64,000 nt of DNA from Dechloromonas sp. H13. GTDB taxonomy: Bacteria; Pseudomonadota; Gammaproteobacteria; Burkholderiales; Rhodocyclaceae. Under the pieces are notes generated by a model, which was not told the DNA's origin, searched no databases, and saw nothing but the letters and a program-made list of their open reading frames with translations. The DNA is taken from contig NZ_SSXX01000001.1 of assembly GCF_009469615.1 (NCBI RefSeq), forward strand, positions 372,001 to 436,000. Direction: 5' to 3'. Positions 1 through 10,728 of the stretch are shown here, piece by piece. Numbering within the stretch: the first letter of the stretch is position 1; every line of letters begins with the position of its first letter. The translations under genes and the position numbers were made by a program.

Positions 1-186
1 CAGCAGCGGCACGCCGATGAAGGCGATGCAGAGCAGGTAGACGAGCACGAAGGCGCTGCCGCCGTTGGTGCCCGTCATGTAGGGAAACTTCCAGATGTTG
101 CCGAGACCGATGGCCGATCCGGCAGTCACCAGGACGAAGGCCCAGCGGCTCGACCAGTGGCTGCGCGCGACTGCGGTGGAATCCAT
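1..186 (-). CDS. Neurotransmitter:sodium symporter (NSS) family transporter, N-terminal part
   Basis: Only the first 62 codons lie in the window. The translation reads through the NSS signature of the first membrane helix (WSSRWAFVLVTAGSAIGLGN, then IWKFPYMTGTNGGSAF), the unwound Na+/substrate-binding segment of LeuT-like transporters, followed by a second hydrophobic helix. The family imports amino acids or related solutes with Na+ across the inner membrane. The ATG at 186 fits the family N terminus. It lies 18 nt downstream of the RND pump gene on the same strand, so it may be read with that operon. The substrate cannot be told from this fragment. Confidence 0.85.
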   Translation of the reverse strand, partial: MDSTAVARSHWSSRWAFVLVTAGSAIGLGNIWKFPYMTGTNGGSAFVLVYLLCIAFIGVPLL

Positions 187-203
187 GATGCGTGTACTCC
201 TGA

Positions 204-3200
204 TTACGAGGCCGCCAAGGCGGCGACGGGCTCAGGCATCTTGCGCGCTGCCAGCAACGTATAGACCGTCGGCACCACGAACAGCGTGAAGAATGTGCCG
301 AGCAACAGGCCGCCGACGATGACCCAGCCGATCTGCTGACGCGATTCGGCGCCTGCGCCAGTCGCCAGCGCCAGCGGCACGGCGCCGAGCACCATGGCGC
401 CGGTGGTCATCAGGATCGGCCGCAGGCGCAGCGTCGCCGCCTCGATCACCGCCGCCTTCAGTTCCAGCCCCTTTTCCTGCAGCTGGTTGGCGAATTCGAC
501 GATCAGGATGCCGTGCTTGGTGATCAGGCCGACCAGCGTCACCAGCCCGATCTGACTATAGACGTTGAGGGTGCCGCCGGTCAGCCACAGCGCCAACAGG
601 GCGCCGGCCATCGACAGCGGCACCGTCAGCATGATGATGAACGGATCGCGGAAGCTCTCGAACTGCGCCGCCAGCACCAGGTAGATGAAGGCGAGCGCGA
701 GGGTGAAGGTCAGCCCCAGCGAGGACGACGACTGGCGGAACTCGCGAGTCTGGCCGTTGTAGTCGACGGCGTAGCCGGGCTTGAGCAGTTGGTTGGCGAC
801 GCCGTCCATGAAGCTCAGGGCCTCGCCCATCGTGTAGCCAGGCGCCAGGTTGGCGGTGATAGTCACCGCGCGGCGCTGGCCGAAGTGGTTGAGTTCGCGC
901 GGCGCGACGGTCTCGCTGACGCCGACCAGGTTATCGAGCGAGATCATGCTGCCGTCGCGACCGCGGGCATAGATGTCGCGGATGTCGTCGGGGTTGGTGC
1001 GGCCGCTGTCGGCGACCTGGACGATCACGTCGTACTGCTCGCCGTCGCGCTTGAAGCGCGTCACCTGACGCCCGCCGAGCAGCGTTTCCAGCGTGCGGCC
1101 GATGGTCTCGACCGGGACACCCATGTCGGCCGCCTTGTCGCGCTTGACCTCGACCGACAGCTCCGGCTTGTTCAGCTTGAGGTCGGTATCGACGTTGGTC
1201 AGGCCCGGGTTCTTCGCCAGGTCGGCGAGGAACTGGCTGGTCACGTCCTGCAGCTCCTCGTAGGAGGCCGAGGTGACGATGACGAAATTGATCGGCCGCT
1301 CGCGCGGGCTCTGGCCGAGCGACGGCGGCGTCACCGGGAAGGCCAGCACGCCGGGAATGCCCATGAATTTGGGAAACAGTTCCTTGGCGACGTCCGGCGA
1401 GCGGCGGTCGCGTGCCTTCCAGTCGGTCAGGCCGACGAAGGAAATGCCCTGGCCGACGGTCGGGTTGCCGGAAACGACGAAGAAACGCTCGACATCCTTG
1501 GTCTGGCTGTAGATGCCCTCGATCTGGCGTGCGTACTTGTCGGTGTAGTCGAGCGTCGCGCCGTCCGGCCCGAGGAAGACGCCGAGGATGACGCCGCGGT
1601 CCTCGACCGGCGCCAGCTCCGACTTCAGCGCGCCGAGCAGGGCAACGCACGACGCGGCGACGGCGACGAAGCCGCCCATGACGATCCAGCGCCGCGCGAG
1701 CGCTGCGGTCAACACCCGTTTGTAGCCCGAATTCAGCCAGTTCAGGAAACCTTCGATCATCAGGAAGGCCTTGCCGTGCTTTTCCTCGTGCTTGAGCAGC
1801 AGCGAGCACATCATCGGCGACAGGGTCAGCGCGACGAAGCCGGAGACCAGCACGGCGCCGGCCAGGGTCAGCGCGAACTCGATGAACAGCTTGCCGGTGC
1901 GCCCGGTCATGAAGGCGACCGGGGCGTACACGGCGGCCAGGGTCAGCGTCATCGCCACCACCGCGAAGCCGATTTCCTGCGACCCCTGCAGGGCCGCCTT
2001 CATTCTCGGCATGCCTTCCTCGATGTGGCGGAAGATGTTTTCCAGCACGACGATGGCGTCGTCGACGACGAGGCCGATGGCCAGCACCAGCGCCAGCAGG
2101 GTCAGCGTGTTGATCGTGAAGCCGAGCATGAACATGATGGCGAAGGCGCCGACCAGCGACACCGGGATGGTGACCAGCGGGATCAGCGTCGCCCGGAAGT
2201 TGCGCAAGAAGAAGAAAATGATCGCCAGCACCAGCAGGATGGCCTCGCCGATGGTCTTGAACACGGCCTCGATCGAGCGGTCGATGAAGATCGAGGAATC
2301 GTAGGCGATGTCGACGCGCATGCCGGGCGGCAGCTCGCCGGTGATCTTGGGCAGGTCGGCGCGCAACGCCTTCGACAGTTCGAGCGGGTTGGCGGTCGCC
2401 TGCTTGATGACGCCGAGCGCCACCGCCGAGCGGCCGTTGAAGCGCACCGAGCTGCGCTCCGAGGCGGCGGCGATCTCGACGCGGCCAAGATCGGCGATGC
2501 GCACCGGATAGCCGTTCACCGTCTTGACGACGATGGCGCCGAACTCTTCCGGCTTCGTCAGGTCGGTATTGGCGACCACCGAGAACTCGCGCTCGCGGCT
2601 CTCGATGCGCCCGGCCGGCACCTCGACGTTCTGCTTCCGGAGCGCGTCCTCGACGTCGGCCGGGGTCAGCTGGTAGGCGGCGAGGCGGGCGCGGTCGAGC
2701 CAGATGCGCATGGCGAACTTGCGGTCGCCGAAGATGCGCACGTCGGCCGCCCCCGGCAACGTCTGCAGGCGCGGCTTGACGATGCGGCTGGCGAAATCGG
2801 TGACTTCAAGCGCCGAATGCTTGTCCGACGAGAAGGCGAGCCAGATGATCGGATTGGCGTCGGCCTCGACCTTGGCGATCACCGGCTCGTCGACCGAATC
2901 GGGCAGCTTGTTGCGCACCCGCGAGACGCGGTCGCGGACATCGGCCGCCGCCGAATCCGGCGCCCGTTCGAGCTTGAAGCGCACCGAAATCTGGCTGTTC
3001 TCGGCGCGCGAGATCGAGGTGATGACCTCGACGCCCTCGATGCCGGCCAGCGAATCCTCGAGCGGCTTGGTCACCTGCGACTCGATGATCTCGGCCGAGG
3101 CGCCGCGATACGTCGTGTCCACCGTGACCACCGGCTCGTCGATCTTCGGATACTCGCGCACCGGCAGGCGGGTGTAGGAAACGATGCCGATCAGCATCAC

Positions 3201-3260
3201 CACCAGCGACAGCACGGTGGCAAAGACCGGCCGCTTGATGCAGATCTCGGAAATCCTCAT
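204..3260 (-). CDS. RND multidrug efflux permease (HAE1/AcrB family)
   Basis: The 1018-aa length is typical of inner-membrane RND proton/drug antiporters. The N terminus MRISEICIKRPVFATVLSLV is the usual amphipathic start plus TM1. The central TM block has the conserved helix-4 proton-relay region (LALVLAIGLVVDDAIVVLEN with adjacent Asp residues), and the C-terminal half repeats the fold. It would form a trimer and expel drugs or solvents with the adaptor encoded just upstream and an outer membrane channel not found here. The start codon overlaps the adaptor stop (ATGA), showing translational coupling. It resembles MexK/VmeF-type HAE1 pumps, but the substrate is unknown. Confidence 0.95.
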   Translation of the reverse strand: MRISEICIKRPVFATVLSLVVMLIGIVSYTRLPVREYPKIDEPVVTVDTTYRGASAEIIESQVTKPLEDSLAGIEGVEVITSISRAENSQISVRFKLERAPDSAAADVRDRVSRVRNKLPDSVDEPVIAKVEADANPIIWLAFSSDKHSALEVTDFASRIVKPRLQTLPGAADVRIFGDRKFAMRIWLDRARLAAYQLTPADVEDALRKQNVEVPAGRIESREREFSVVANTDLTKPEEFGAIVVKTVNGYPVRIADLGRVEIAAASERSSVRFNGRSAVALGVIKQATANPLELSKALRADLPKITGELPPGMRVDIAYDSSIFIDRSIEAVFKTIGEAILLVLAIIFFFLRNFRATLIPLVTIPVSLVGAFAIMFMLGFTINTLTLLALVLAIGLVVDDAIVVLENIFRHIEEGMPRMKAALQGSQEIGFAVVAMTLTLAAVYAPVAFMTGRTGKLFIEFALTLAGAVLVSGFVALTLSPMMCSLLLKHEEKHGKAFLMIEGFLNWLNSGYKRVLTAALARRWIVMGGFVAVAASCVALLGALKSELAPVEDRGVILGVFLGPDGATLDYTDKYARQIEGIYSQTKDVERFFVVSGNPTVGQGISFVGLTDWKARDRRSPDVAKELFPKFMGIPGVLAFPVTPPSLGQSPRERPINFVIVTSASYEELQDVTSQFLADLAKNPGLTNVDTDLKLNKPELSVEVKRDKAADMGVPVETIGRTLETLLGGRQVTRFKRDGEQYDVIVQVADSGRTNPDDIRDIYARGRDGSMISLDNLVGVSETVAPRELNHFGQRRAVTITANLAPGYTMGEALSFMDGVANQLLKPGYAVDYNGQTREFRQSSSSLGLTFTLALAFIYLVLAAQFESFRDPFIIMLTVPLSMAGALLALWLTGGTLNVYSQIGLVTLVGLITKHGILIVEFANQLQEKGLELKAAVIEAATLRLRPILMTTGAMVLGAVPLALATGAGAESRQQIGWVIVGGLLLGTFFTLFVVPTVYTLLAARKMPEPVAALAAS

Positions 3261-4429
3261 TTGGCTTCCGCCGCCTTGGCCGGCGCCATGCCCGACATGC
3301 CTTCCATGCCGGCGCCCTGCGGCGCCGCCGGCGTGCCTTCGCCGATCGCCCGCACCGGCACGCCGTCGCGCAGCTTGAGCTGGCCGGCGGTGACCACCAC
3401 GTCGCCGGCCGCCAGGCCATCGACGATTTCCACCTGCGCCGCCCGGCGCACGCCGAGCTTGACCCGGGTCGCCGTGGCCTTGCCGTCGACCACCTTGAAC
3501 ACCGTCGGCTGCGCCCCCGGCACGATCGCCTGTTCCGGCGCCATCAGCACATTTTTGCGGTCGCCGAACAGCAGGCGGACACGCACGAACATGCCTGGCC
3601 GCAGCTTGCCGCCGGCGTTATCCAGGCGGGCGCGGCTGGAAATCGCCCGCCCGTTCTGGTCGACCATGGGGTCGACGGCATCGAGCACCGCCTTGAACTG
3701 CTCGCCGGGCAGCGCGTCGGTGCGGACCTCGACGACCTGACCCTTGACCACCCGCCCGAGGTAGGTCTCCGGCAGCTTGAAATCGACGCGCAGCGTGCCG
3801 ATGTCCTCGATGTTGATCAGGTCCTGGCCTTCCTTGACGTAATCGCCGACGCTGACGTTGCGCAGCCCGACCATGCCGTTGAACGGCGCCTTGATGCGCA
3901 TCCGGCCGACCTTGGCCTCGGCCAGCTGGACGGCCGCTTCCTGCACCTTGAGCGTCGCCGCCGAATTGTCGAGCGCCTGCGCGGTGACGAATTTCTTCTC
4001 CAGCAGTTCCTGGTTGCGCTTGTGGTTGCTCCGGGCCAGCGCCAGGTTCGCCCGGGCCTGCTCCAGCTCCGCCTCCTGGACCGCCGCGTCGAGGGTCACC
4101 AGTACTGCGCCCTTGCCGACGATGGCACCATCCCTGAAATTGACGGCGGCGATGCGCCCGGCGGTTTCCGGCCGCATGACCACCGATTCGTTCGATTTCA
4201 GGTTGCCGACGGCGCTCGCTTCGTCGGTGAAATCGACCGCCGCGATCTTCGCCACCTCGACGGCGATCGCGAAACCGCCCGGCGGACCGCCGGCCGGCTT
4301 GGCTGCCGCGCCCCCGGTCGCGCCGGGCGCCGCGGCGGGCGCACGATTCGCCGTGTAGGCGTAGTAGCCGAGGCCGGCGAGGCCGGCCAGCGCAAGGGCG
4401 ATGATGCCGAGTCGGGATTTTTTCTGCAT
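3257..4429 (-). CDS. RND efflux periplasmic adaptor (membrane fusion protein)
   Basis: This 390-aa protein has an N-terminal membrane anchor or signal (MQKKSRLGIIALALAGLAGL), a Gly/Pro/Ala linker, then the lipoyl/hairpin/beta-barrel order of RND adaptors: RPETAGRIAAVNFRDGAIVGKG, a coiled hairpin at about 110-160, and the second lipoyl half KAPFNGMVGLRNVSVGDYV. It links the RND permease to an outer membrane factor. I chose the ATG at 4429; an ATG 12 nt upstream (4441) is also open but has no better ribosome site. First gene of the operon; a candidate repressor site lies immediately upstream. Confidence 0.93.
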   Translation of the reverse strand: MQKKSRLGIIALALAGLAGLGYYAYTANRAPAAAPGATGGAAAKPAGGPPGGFAIAVEVAKIAAVDFTDEASAVGNLKSNESVVMRPETAGRIAAVNFRDGAIVGKGAVLVTLDAAVQEAELEQARANLALARSNHKRNQELLEKKFVTAQALDNSAATLKVQEAAVQLAEAKVGRMRIKAPFNGMVGLRNVSVGDYVKEGQDLINIEDIGTLRVDFKLPETYLGRVVKGQVVEVRTDALPGEQFKAVLDAVDPMVDQNGRAISSRARLDNAGGKLRPGMFVRVRLLFGDRKNVLMAPEQAIVPGAQPTVFKVVDGKATATRVKLGVRRAAQVEIVDGLAAGDVVVTAGQLKLRDGVPVRAIGEGTPAAPQGAGMEGMSGMAPAKAAEAK

Positions 4430-4452
4430 GGGGAACACCATTGTATTTTTTA

Positions 4453-4486
4453 ACTGACCAGACAGTCAGTAGTCGGTTCCATTGTA
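4453..4486 (-). promoter_or_regulatory. Candidate promoter -10 and TetR-type operator of the RND operon
   Basis: On the minus strand a TACAAT -10-like hexamer (4486-4481) is followed, 11 nt further on, by the perfect inverted repeat ACTGAC-6-GTCAGT (4470-4453). Such a site at or just after the transcription start is where TetR/AcrR repressors of efflux operons usually bind. No TetR gene is in the window, so the cognate regulator is unknown. Confidence 0.5.
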
Positions 4487-4520
4487 GCGAAGTCCCCGGC
4501 GGGCCGGGAGAAATATCCGG

Positions 4521-5174
4521 TCAGTGCATGGCGTCGAGCTGCGCCTCATAGGGCGTCGCGCGCCAGCTCCTCGTGTCGACCGGATCGGGTTGTGGCGTTT
4601 CGCCTTCGAACGATGCCTGGCACGAGCGGTCGTTGTGCGGGTTGCCCTTGAGCGGAGCCACGCGTACCAGCACGACGCCGGCGCGGATCATGTCGAGATA
4701 TTCGGCGACGCCGCGCGAAACGTCGATGACGCGCCGCCGGTGCTTGGCGTGCATGCGGTCATTGACCTTGACGATGGCGCAGCGGTTGTTGTCGAGGCGG
4801 CGCACGGCGACCCAGCTGCCGAGGGGGAAATGATTGCTGGCGGCGGTGAAGCCGCGCAGGTCGAAGGTCTCGCCGGTGGCGGTGCGCCGGCCATGGAAGT
4901 CGCCGCCGTAGAAACTGGCGGAGCCGTGCAGGCCCGTCGTTTCCCATTCGATGATGTCGGCAGCGCCGACCTCGGCGGCTGGCGGCGGTGCCGCCGGCTT
5001 TTTCGCCTTCTTTTTTGCCGCGCCGGCCTTGTTGACCGCAACAGGCTTCGTCGATTTTTGCGCGGATTTCTCCGCCGCCCGCAGCGGCCCGGGCGAATTC
5101 AGCAACAGCAGGCCGCAGGCAAGCGCCGCGACCCGCGATCGCCAGTCAGACCACGACGGTCTGCGCTTCGTCAC
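4521..5174 (-). CDS. RlpA-like septal ring/lytic transglycosylase family protein
   Basis: A 217-aa protein starting at a GTG (5174) inside the 3' end of purM (29-nt overlap), which puts a signal peptide ([20 protein letters not shown]) at the N terminus; a longer in-frame extension reads as purM-antiframe sequence and was discarded. A Lys/Ala/Pro-rich linker (about 35-65) precedes a double-psi beta-barrel domain ([19 protein letters not shown] ... [12 protein letters not shown] ... IVKVNDRM). RlpA proteins cleave denuded peptidoglycan at septa. The usual DRGPF motif is replaced by [11 protein letters not shown], and no SPOR domain is present, so the activity is uncertain. Confidence 0.75.
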   Translation of the reverse strand: MTKRRPSWSDWRSRVAALACGLLLLNSPGPLRAAEKSAQKSTKPVAVNKAGAAKKKAKKPAAPPPAAEVGAADIIEWETTGLHGSASFYGGDFHGRRTATGETFDLRGFTAASNHFPLGSWVAVRRLDNNRCAIVKVNDRMHAKHRRRVIDVSRGVAEYLDMIRAGVVLVRVAPLKGNPHNDRSCQASFEGETPQPDPVDTRSWRATPYEAQLDAMH

Positions 5175-6198
5175 CCTGACGCGCCCGGATCCGGCCGATG
5201 CGATACACCGCCTCGCCCTGCGCCTGCAGCACGGCCATCGCCGCCTCGGCATCGGCGGCGGCGACGACGATGACCAGGCCGATGCCGCAGTTGAAGACGC
5301 GGTGCATCTCGTTCTCGGCGACATTGCCTTCGGCCTGCATCCAGTCGAAAAGCTTAGGGCGCGGCCAGGCGGCCTTCTGCAGTTCGGCGACCGTGTTTTC
5401 CGGCAGCACGCGCGGCACGTTTTCGAGCAGGCCGCCGCCGGTGATGTGCGCCATGCCCTTGATCGTCACCTTCTGCATGGTGGCCAGCACCTGCTTGACG
5501 TAGATGCGGGTCGGCGCCATGACGACGTCGGCCAGCGTGCGCGCTTTTCCGTCCACTTCGTCGAACGGGGCGTTCATGTCCGGGTTGGAGCGCTCGATGA
5601 TCTTGCGCACCAGCGAGTAGCCGTTGGAATGGGCGCCGGACGAGGCCAGGCCGAGCACGACGTCGCCCGGGGCGATGGATTTGCCGTCGATGGCCTGCGA
5701 CTTCTCGACGACGCCGACCGCGAAGCCGGCCAGGTCGTATTCGCCCGGCGGGTACATGCCCGGCATCTCGGCCGTCTCGCCGCCGATCAGCGCGCAGCCG
5801 GCCAGTTCGCAGCCCTTGGCGATGCCGCCGACGACGCTGGCGGCGGTATCGACGTCAAGCTTGCCGCAGGCGAAATAGTCGAGGAAGAAAAGCGATTCAG
5901 CGCCGAGCACCAGGATGTCGTTGACGCTCATCGCGACCAGGTCCTGGCCGACGGTGTCGTGGCGGTTCAGTTCGAACGCCAGGCGCAGCTTGGTGCCGAC
6001 GCCGTCCGTGCCGGACACCAGTACCGGCTCCTTGTAGCGCTTGGGCACCTCGAACAGCGCGCCGAACCCGCCGATCCCGCCCAGCACGCCCTCGCGCAGC
6101 GTTTTCTTCGCGAGCGGCTTGATGCGATCGACGAGGGCATCGCCGGCATCGATATCGACACCGGCGTCACGGTAGGAAAGGGAGGTATTCTGGTTCAT
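5146..6198 (-). CDS. purM: Phosphoribosylformylglycinamidine cyclo-ligase (AIR synthetase)
   Basis: The 350-aa protein matches PurM along its length: N-terminal [20 protein letters not shown], the GGFGALF segment, [10 protein letters not shown] nucleotide-binding loop, and the [14 protein letters not shown] signature. It makes 5-aminoimidazole ribonucleotide from FGAM with ATP in cytosolic purine synthesis. Its 3' end overlaps the rlpA-like gene. It is divergent from tyrS across about 290 nt, where I see no clear regulatory structure beyond AT-richer stretches. Confidence 0.97.
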   Translation of the reverse strand: MNQNTSLSYRDAGVDIDAGDALVDRIKPLAKKTLREGVLGGIGGFGALFEVPKRYKEPVLVSGTDGVGTKLRLAFELNRHDTVGQDLVAMSVNDILVLGAESLFFLDYFACGKLDVDTAASVVGGIAKGCELAGCALIGGETAEMPGMYPPGEYDLAGFAVGVVEKSQAIDGKSIAPGDVVLGLASSGAHSNGYSLVRKIIERSNPDMNAPFDEVDGKARTLADVVMAPTRIYVKQVLATMQKVTIKGMAHITGGGLLENVPRVLPENTVAELQKAAWPRPKLFDWMQAEGNVAENEMHRVFNCGIGLVIVVAAADAEAAMAVLQAQGEAVYRIGRIRARQGDEAQTVVV

Positions 6199-6490
6199 GG
6201 TCGTTTTCGGGCCAGGGGCGGCAGGGTGCCGCTTTGAATGAAAAAAAGATTTTACCCGAAACCAGCGGCCTGCCCTAACCGCTCCCGAACGGCGTCGGCA
6301 TTCGGGAGCATTGGCAAAGCGCTGCGGTCAACTGGAAATTCCGATCGGATTCGCAAGATCGCAATTCACAGCGTGGCCCGGAAATCCGCACCGCCTGACG
6401 GCCTGAGCGCCCGCCTCTGCTAAAATCGCGCGTTCGATTTTTGCGGCACTGCCCGTTTGCCTGGCGCGCCCATCCCGTGGAGAAAATGCA

Positions 6491-7765
<1,275 letters not shown>

Positions 7766-7775
7766 GTCTTTCCCG

Positions 7776-8441
7776 ATGCGCCAGCTGATCCTCGACCTGC
7801 TGCCGGAAAGCCCGCCGACGCTGGACAATTTCGTCGCCGGCGGCAACGCGGAAACGCTCGCCGCCCTGACCGGCTGGCTGGCCGGCGCACGCACGGAAAC
7901 GTCGTTCTGCCTGTGGGGCGAAGCCGGCTCGGGGCGCTCGCACCTGCTGCTGGCCAGCGGCTTCGCCTACGTCGATGCGGCGCGCGATCCGGCGCTGGCG
8001 ACGGCGCCCGAAGCCGAACAGGTGGCCGTCGATCACGTCGAGGCGCTGGACGCGAGCGGTCAAATCGCCCTGTTCAACCATTTCAACCGCCTGAAAATGG
8101 CCTCGGGAATGCTGTTGACCGCAGCCGACCGTCCGCCGGCCCATCTCGCGCTGCGCGAAGACCTGCGCACCCGCCTCGGTTCCGGGCTGATCTACCGCCT
8201 GCTGCCGCTGTCGGATGCCGAAAAGGCCGCCGCCCTCGCCACCCAGGCGAAGGAACGCGCGCTGAAGCTGACGCCGGAGTCCATCGATTACCTGATGCGC
8301 CACGCGCCGCGCGACATGCGCACGCTGTCCGCCTTCATCGTCGCGCTCGACCGCTACACTCTCGAACACAAGCGCGCCGTCACGCTGCCCCTGCTGCGCG
8401 AACTGCTCAACGAAACCCTGCCGCTGGACTTCGCCAAATGA
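7776..8441 (+). CDS. hda: DnaA-regulatory inactivator Hda (DnaA-like AAA protein)
   Basis: 221 aa. The N terminus MRQLILDLLPESPPTLDNFVAG matches Hda/DnaA-homologue starts (beta-clamp-binding QL.LDL). A P-loop GEAGSGRS (about 45), a weak Walker B region and the C-terminal sensor segment (PRDMRTLSAFIVALD) follow. Family role: with the sliding clamp it stimulates ATP hydrolysis by DnaA to stop re-initiation. The ATG at 7776 was chosen because the upstream in-frame extension is the tyrS 3' end read in another frame. The stop overlaps the next start (ATGA). Confidence 0.9.
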   Translation: MRQLILDLLPESPPTLDNFVAGGNAETLAALTGWLAGARTETSFCLWGEAGSGRSHLLLASGFAYVDAARDPALATAPEAEQVAVDHVEALDASGQIALFNHFNRLKMASGMLLTAADRPPAHLALREDLRTRLGSGLIYRLLPLSDAEKAAALATQAKERALKLTPESIDYLMRHAPRDMRTLSAFIVALDRYTLEHKRAVTLPLLRELLNETLPLDFAK

Positions 8442-9106
8442 ACCTCGCCCTCTTCGACCTCGACAACACCCTCCTCGCCGGCGACTCCGATTTCGAGTGG
8501 GCGCAATTCCTGATTTCGAAAGGCGTCGTCGACCGCGAGTTGCAGGAAGCCAAGAACATCCAGTTCTACGAGCAGTACAAGGCCGGCACGCTGGACATCT
8601 ACGAATTCCTCGGCTTCCAGCTGGCGCCGCTGGCCCGCCACAGCCGCGCCGAGCTCGACGCCTGGCACCGCGAATACGTCGAGCGCCATATCCGCCCGCT
8701 CATCGGTGAACCGGCGCGCCAGCTGGTGCGGCAGCATCTCGCCGCCGGCGACCTGTGCGCCGTCGTCACCGCCACCAACAGCTTCGTCACCGGCGCCATC
8801 GCCCGCGAATTCGGCATTCCGCACCTGATCGGCACGGTGGCTGCGGTCGACGTCGAAAACGGGGCATTTTCCGGGGCGCCGACCGGCATCCCCTCCTTCC
8901 GCGAAGGCAAGATCGCCCGCGTCGACAGCTGGCTCGAATCGTTGGGCCTGTGGTGGGGCAGTTTTTCCGACAGCTATTTCTACAGCGATTCGCACAACGA
9001 CCTGCCGCTAATGCACAAGGTGAACACCCCGGTCGCCGTCGACCCCGACGACAAGCTGCGCCAGCACGCCGCCAGCCGCGGCTGGCGGATCATCAGCCTG
9101 CGCTGA
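8438..9106 (+). CDS. HAD-IB family hydrolase (SerB-like phosphatase)
   Basis: The 222-aa protein begins with the HAD nucleophile motif FDLDNTL (DxDxT at residues 7-11), has a helical cap, the motif II/III region (VTATNSFVTGAIAREF, then EGKIARVDSWL) and motif IV YFYSDSHNDLPLM. This matches the CicA/YfbQ-like HAD-IB hydrolases, which dephosphorylate small molecules; the substrate is not determined. ATGA overlap with hda shows coupling, and the mechanosensitive channel gene starts 8 nt after its stop. Confidence 0.9.
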   Translation: MNLALFDLDNTLLAGDSDFEWAQFLISKGVVDRELQEAKNIQFYEQYKAGTLDIYEFLGFQLAPLARHSRAELDAWHREYVERHIRPLIGEPARQLVRQHLAAGDLCAVVTATNSFVTGAIAREFGIPHLIGTVAAVDVENGAFSGAPTGIPSFREGKIARVDSWLESLGLWWGSFSDSYFYSDSHNDLPLMHKVNTPVAVDPDDKLRQHAASRGWRIISLR

Positions 9107-9113
9107 AGCGGCG

Positions 9114-10637
9114 ATGCTACGCATCCCCTTCCTCAGCACCGAAGCGCCGTATGTGCTGATCGCGGTCGCGCTGCTGCTGCTCTTCATCCTCAAGCCGCTG
9201 CGGGCATTGCGCCCATCTCTGATCAACACCAGCGTCTTCTTCGCCGCCTGCCTGTTCGGCGACCTGCTGGCCGGCATCCTCCTTGCCAACCACGCGGCCT
9301 CGGCCGCCGCCGGCCTGCTGCGCCAGCTGGCCGTCTTCGGCATGGGGCTGGCGGTCATCCGCTTCACCGGGCTGGCGCTGTTCAACGTCGCGCTGCCGCG
9401 CCTGCATATCCGCATCTCGGGCATCCTCGCCGACATCCTGGTCATCGTCGGCTACATCGGCTGGGGCTTCTTCCGCCTCAACCAGGCCGGCGTCGAGCTG
9501 ACCCACCTGTTCGCCACCTCGGCCATCCTCACCGCCGTCCTCGCCATTTCGATGCAGGACACGCTGGGCAACCTGCTCGGTGGCCTCGCCCTGCAGATGG
9601 ACAATTCGCTGGAAATCGGCGACTGGATCAAGATCGACGACCTCTCCGGCCAGGTCACCGACATCCAGTGGCGGTACACGGCGATCGTCACGCGCAACGG
9701 CGAAAAGGCCGTGGTGCCCAACAGCCAGCTGATGAAGGGGCGCTACTACGTGCTCTGCGACAAGCACGGCGCCAACCCGACCTGGCGGCGCAGCATCGGC
9801 TTCAACATCGACCTCGCGGTGCCGCCCGGCCGCCTGATCCAGCTTATCGAATCGGACATCGCCGCCGCCACCATCCCCAACGTCGCCCAGACGCCGCCGC
9901 CAAGCTGTGTGCTGATCGACTTCGGCCCCGGCTACGCGCATTACGTGCTGCGCTACTGGCTGCAGAATCCGCAACTCGACGACCCGACCGATTCCGACGT
10001 CCGCACCCACATCCTCGCCATCCTGCAGCGCAACGGCATCCGCCTGGCCACCGACGACCACACCATCCACCTCGTCAAGGAAGGCGCCGCGCACCAGGAG
10101 GCCGTGCAGAACCGCGAACTGAAGCGGCGCCTGCAGGCCATCGAGGCGATCGAGCTGTTCGCCCGGCTCTCCGAGAGCGAAAAGAAATACCTCGCCGAAC
10201 GCCTGATCAACACCCCGTTCGCGCGCGGCGACGTGATCACCCGCCAGGGGGCCAACGCCCACTGGCTGTACATCGTCGTCAACGGCGAGGCCGAGGCCTG
10301 GTGGCAGCCGCCGGAAGGACCGCGCCGCCAGCTCGAAAAGCGCGGCCCGGGCAGCGTCTTCGGCGAAATCGGACTGATGACCGGGGCGCCGCGCCGCGCC
10401 ACGGTGATCGCCACGACCGACATCGAAGCCTATCGCCTCGACAAGGAAGCCTTCCAGCAGATCATCCGCCAGCGTCCGGAACTCGCCGACAGCCTGTCCC
10501 TGATCCTGGAACAGCGCCTGCAGCGCTTCGCCGAGCTGGAAGAAGGCTATCACCGCGGACGCGCCGAAGCGCCGCAACGCATTCCGGGCAGCGCCGCGAT
10601 CGGCCAGAAAATCCGCGAATTCTTCGGCCTGGACTGA
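9114..10637 (+). CDS. MscS-family channel with cyclic-nucleotide-binding domain
   Basis: 507 aa. About four N-terminal membrane segments lead into the MscS pore and beta domain (AISMQDTLGNLLGGLALQMD, GDWIKIDDLSGQVTDIQWR, VVPNSQLMKG). A C-terminal cNMP domain at about 350-470 carries the phosphate-binding cassette FGEIGLMTGAPRRATV. Such fusions are known as bacterial cyclic-nucleotide-gated MscS-like channels, which gate on ligand rather than tension. It lies at the end of the tyrS-hda-HAD group, but a functional link is not evident. Confidence 0.92.
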   Translation: MLRIPFLSTEAPYVLIAVALLLLFILKPLRALRPSLINTSVFFAACLFGDLLAGILLANHAASAAAGLLRQLAVFGMGLAVIRFTGLALFNVALPRLHIRISGILADILVIVGYIGWGFFRLNQAGVELTHLFATSAILTAVLAISMQDTLGNLLGGLALQMDNSLEIGDWIKIDDLSGQVTDIQWRYTAIVTRNGEKAVVPNSQLMKGRYYVLCDKHGANPTWRRSIGFNIDLAVPPGRLIQLIESDIAAATIPNVAQTPPPSCVLIDFGPGYAHYVLRYWLQNPQLDDPTDSDVRTHILAILQRNGIRLATDDHTIHLVKEGAAHQEAVQNRELKRRLQAIEAIELFARLSESEKKYLAERLINTPFARGDVITRQGANAHWLYIVVNGEAEAWWQPPEGPRRQLEKRGPGSVFGEIGLMTGAPRRATVIATTDIEAYRLDKEAFQQIIRQRPELADSLSLILEQRLQRFAELEEGYHRGRAEAPQRIPGSAAIGQKIREFFGLD

Positions 10638-10728
10638 CCATTTCCCCGGCGAAAGCGGTGAAAAATCATTCCTTTCCGGTAAAATCCGCGTTTTTGCGCA
10701 GCGCCCGGCGCTCCCTGAACGGCAATAC

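Noticed and set aside
513-3740. Very long open frame on the plus strand opposite the RND pump
   Set aside because: It is antisense to a clear RND gene and has Arg/Asp/Gln/His-rich composition typical of GC-rich shadow frames, with no domain.
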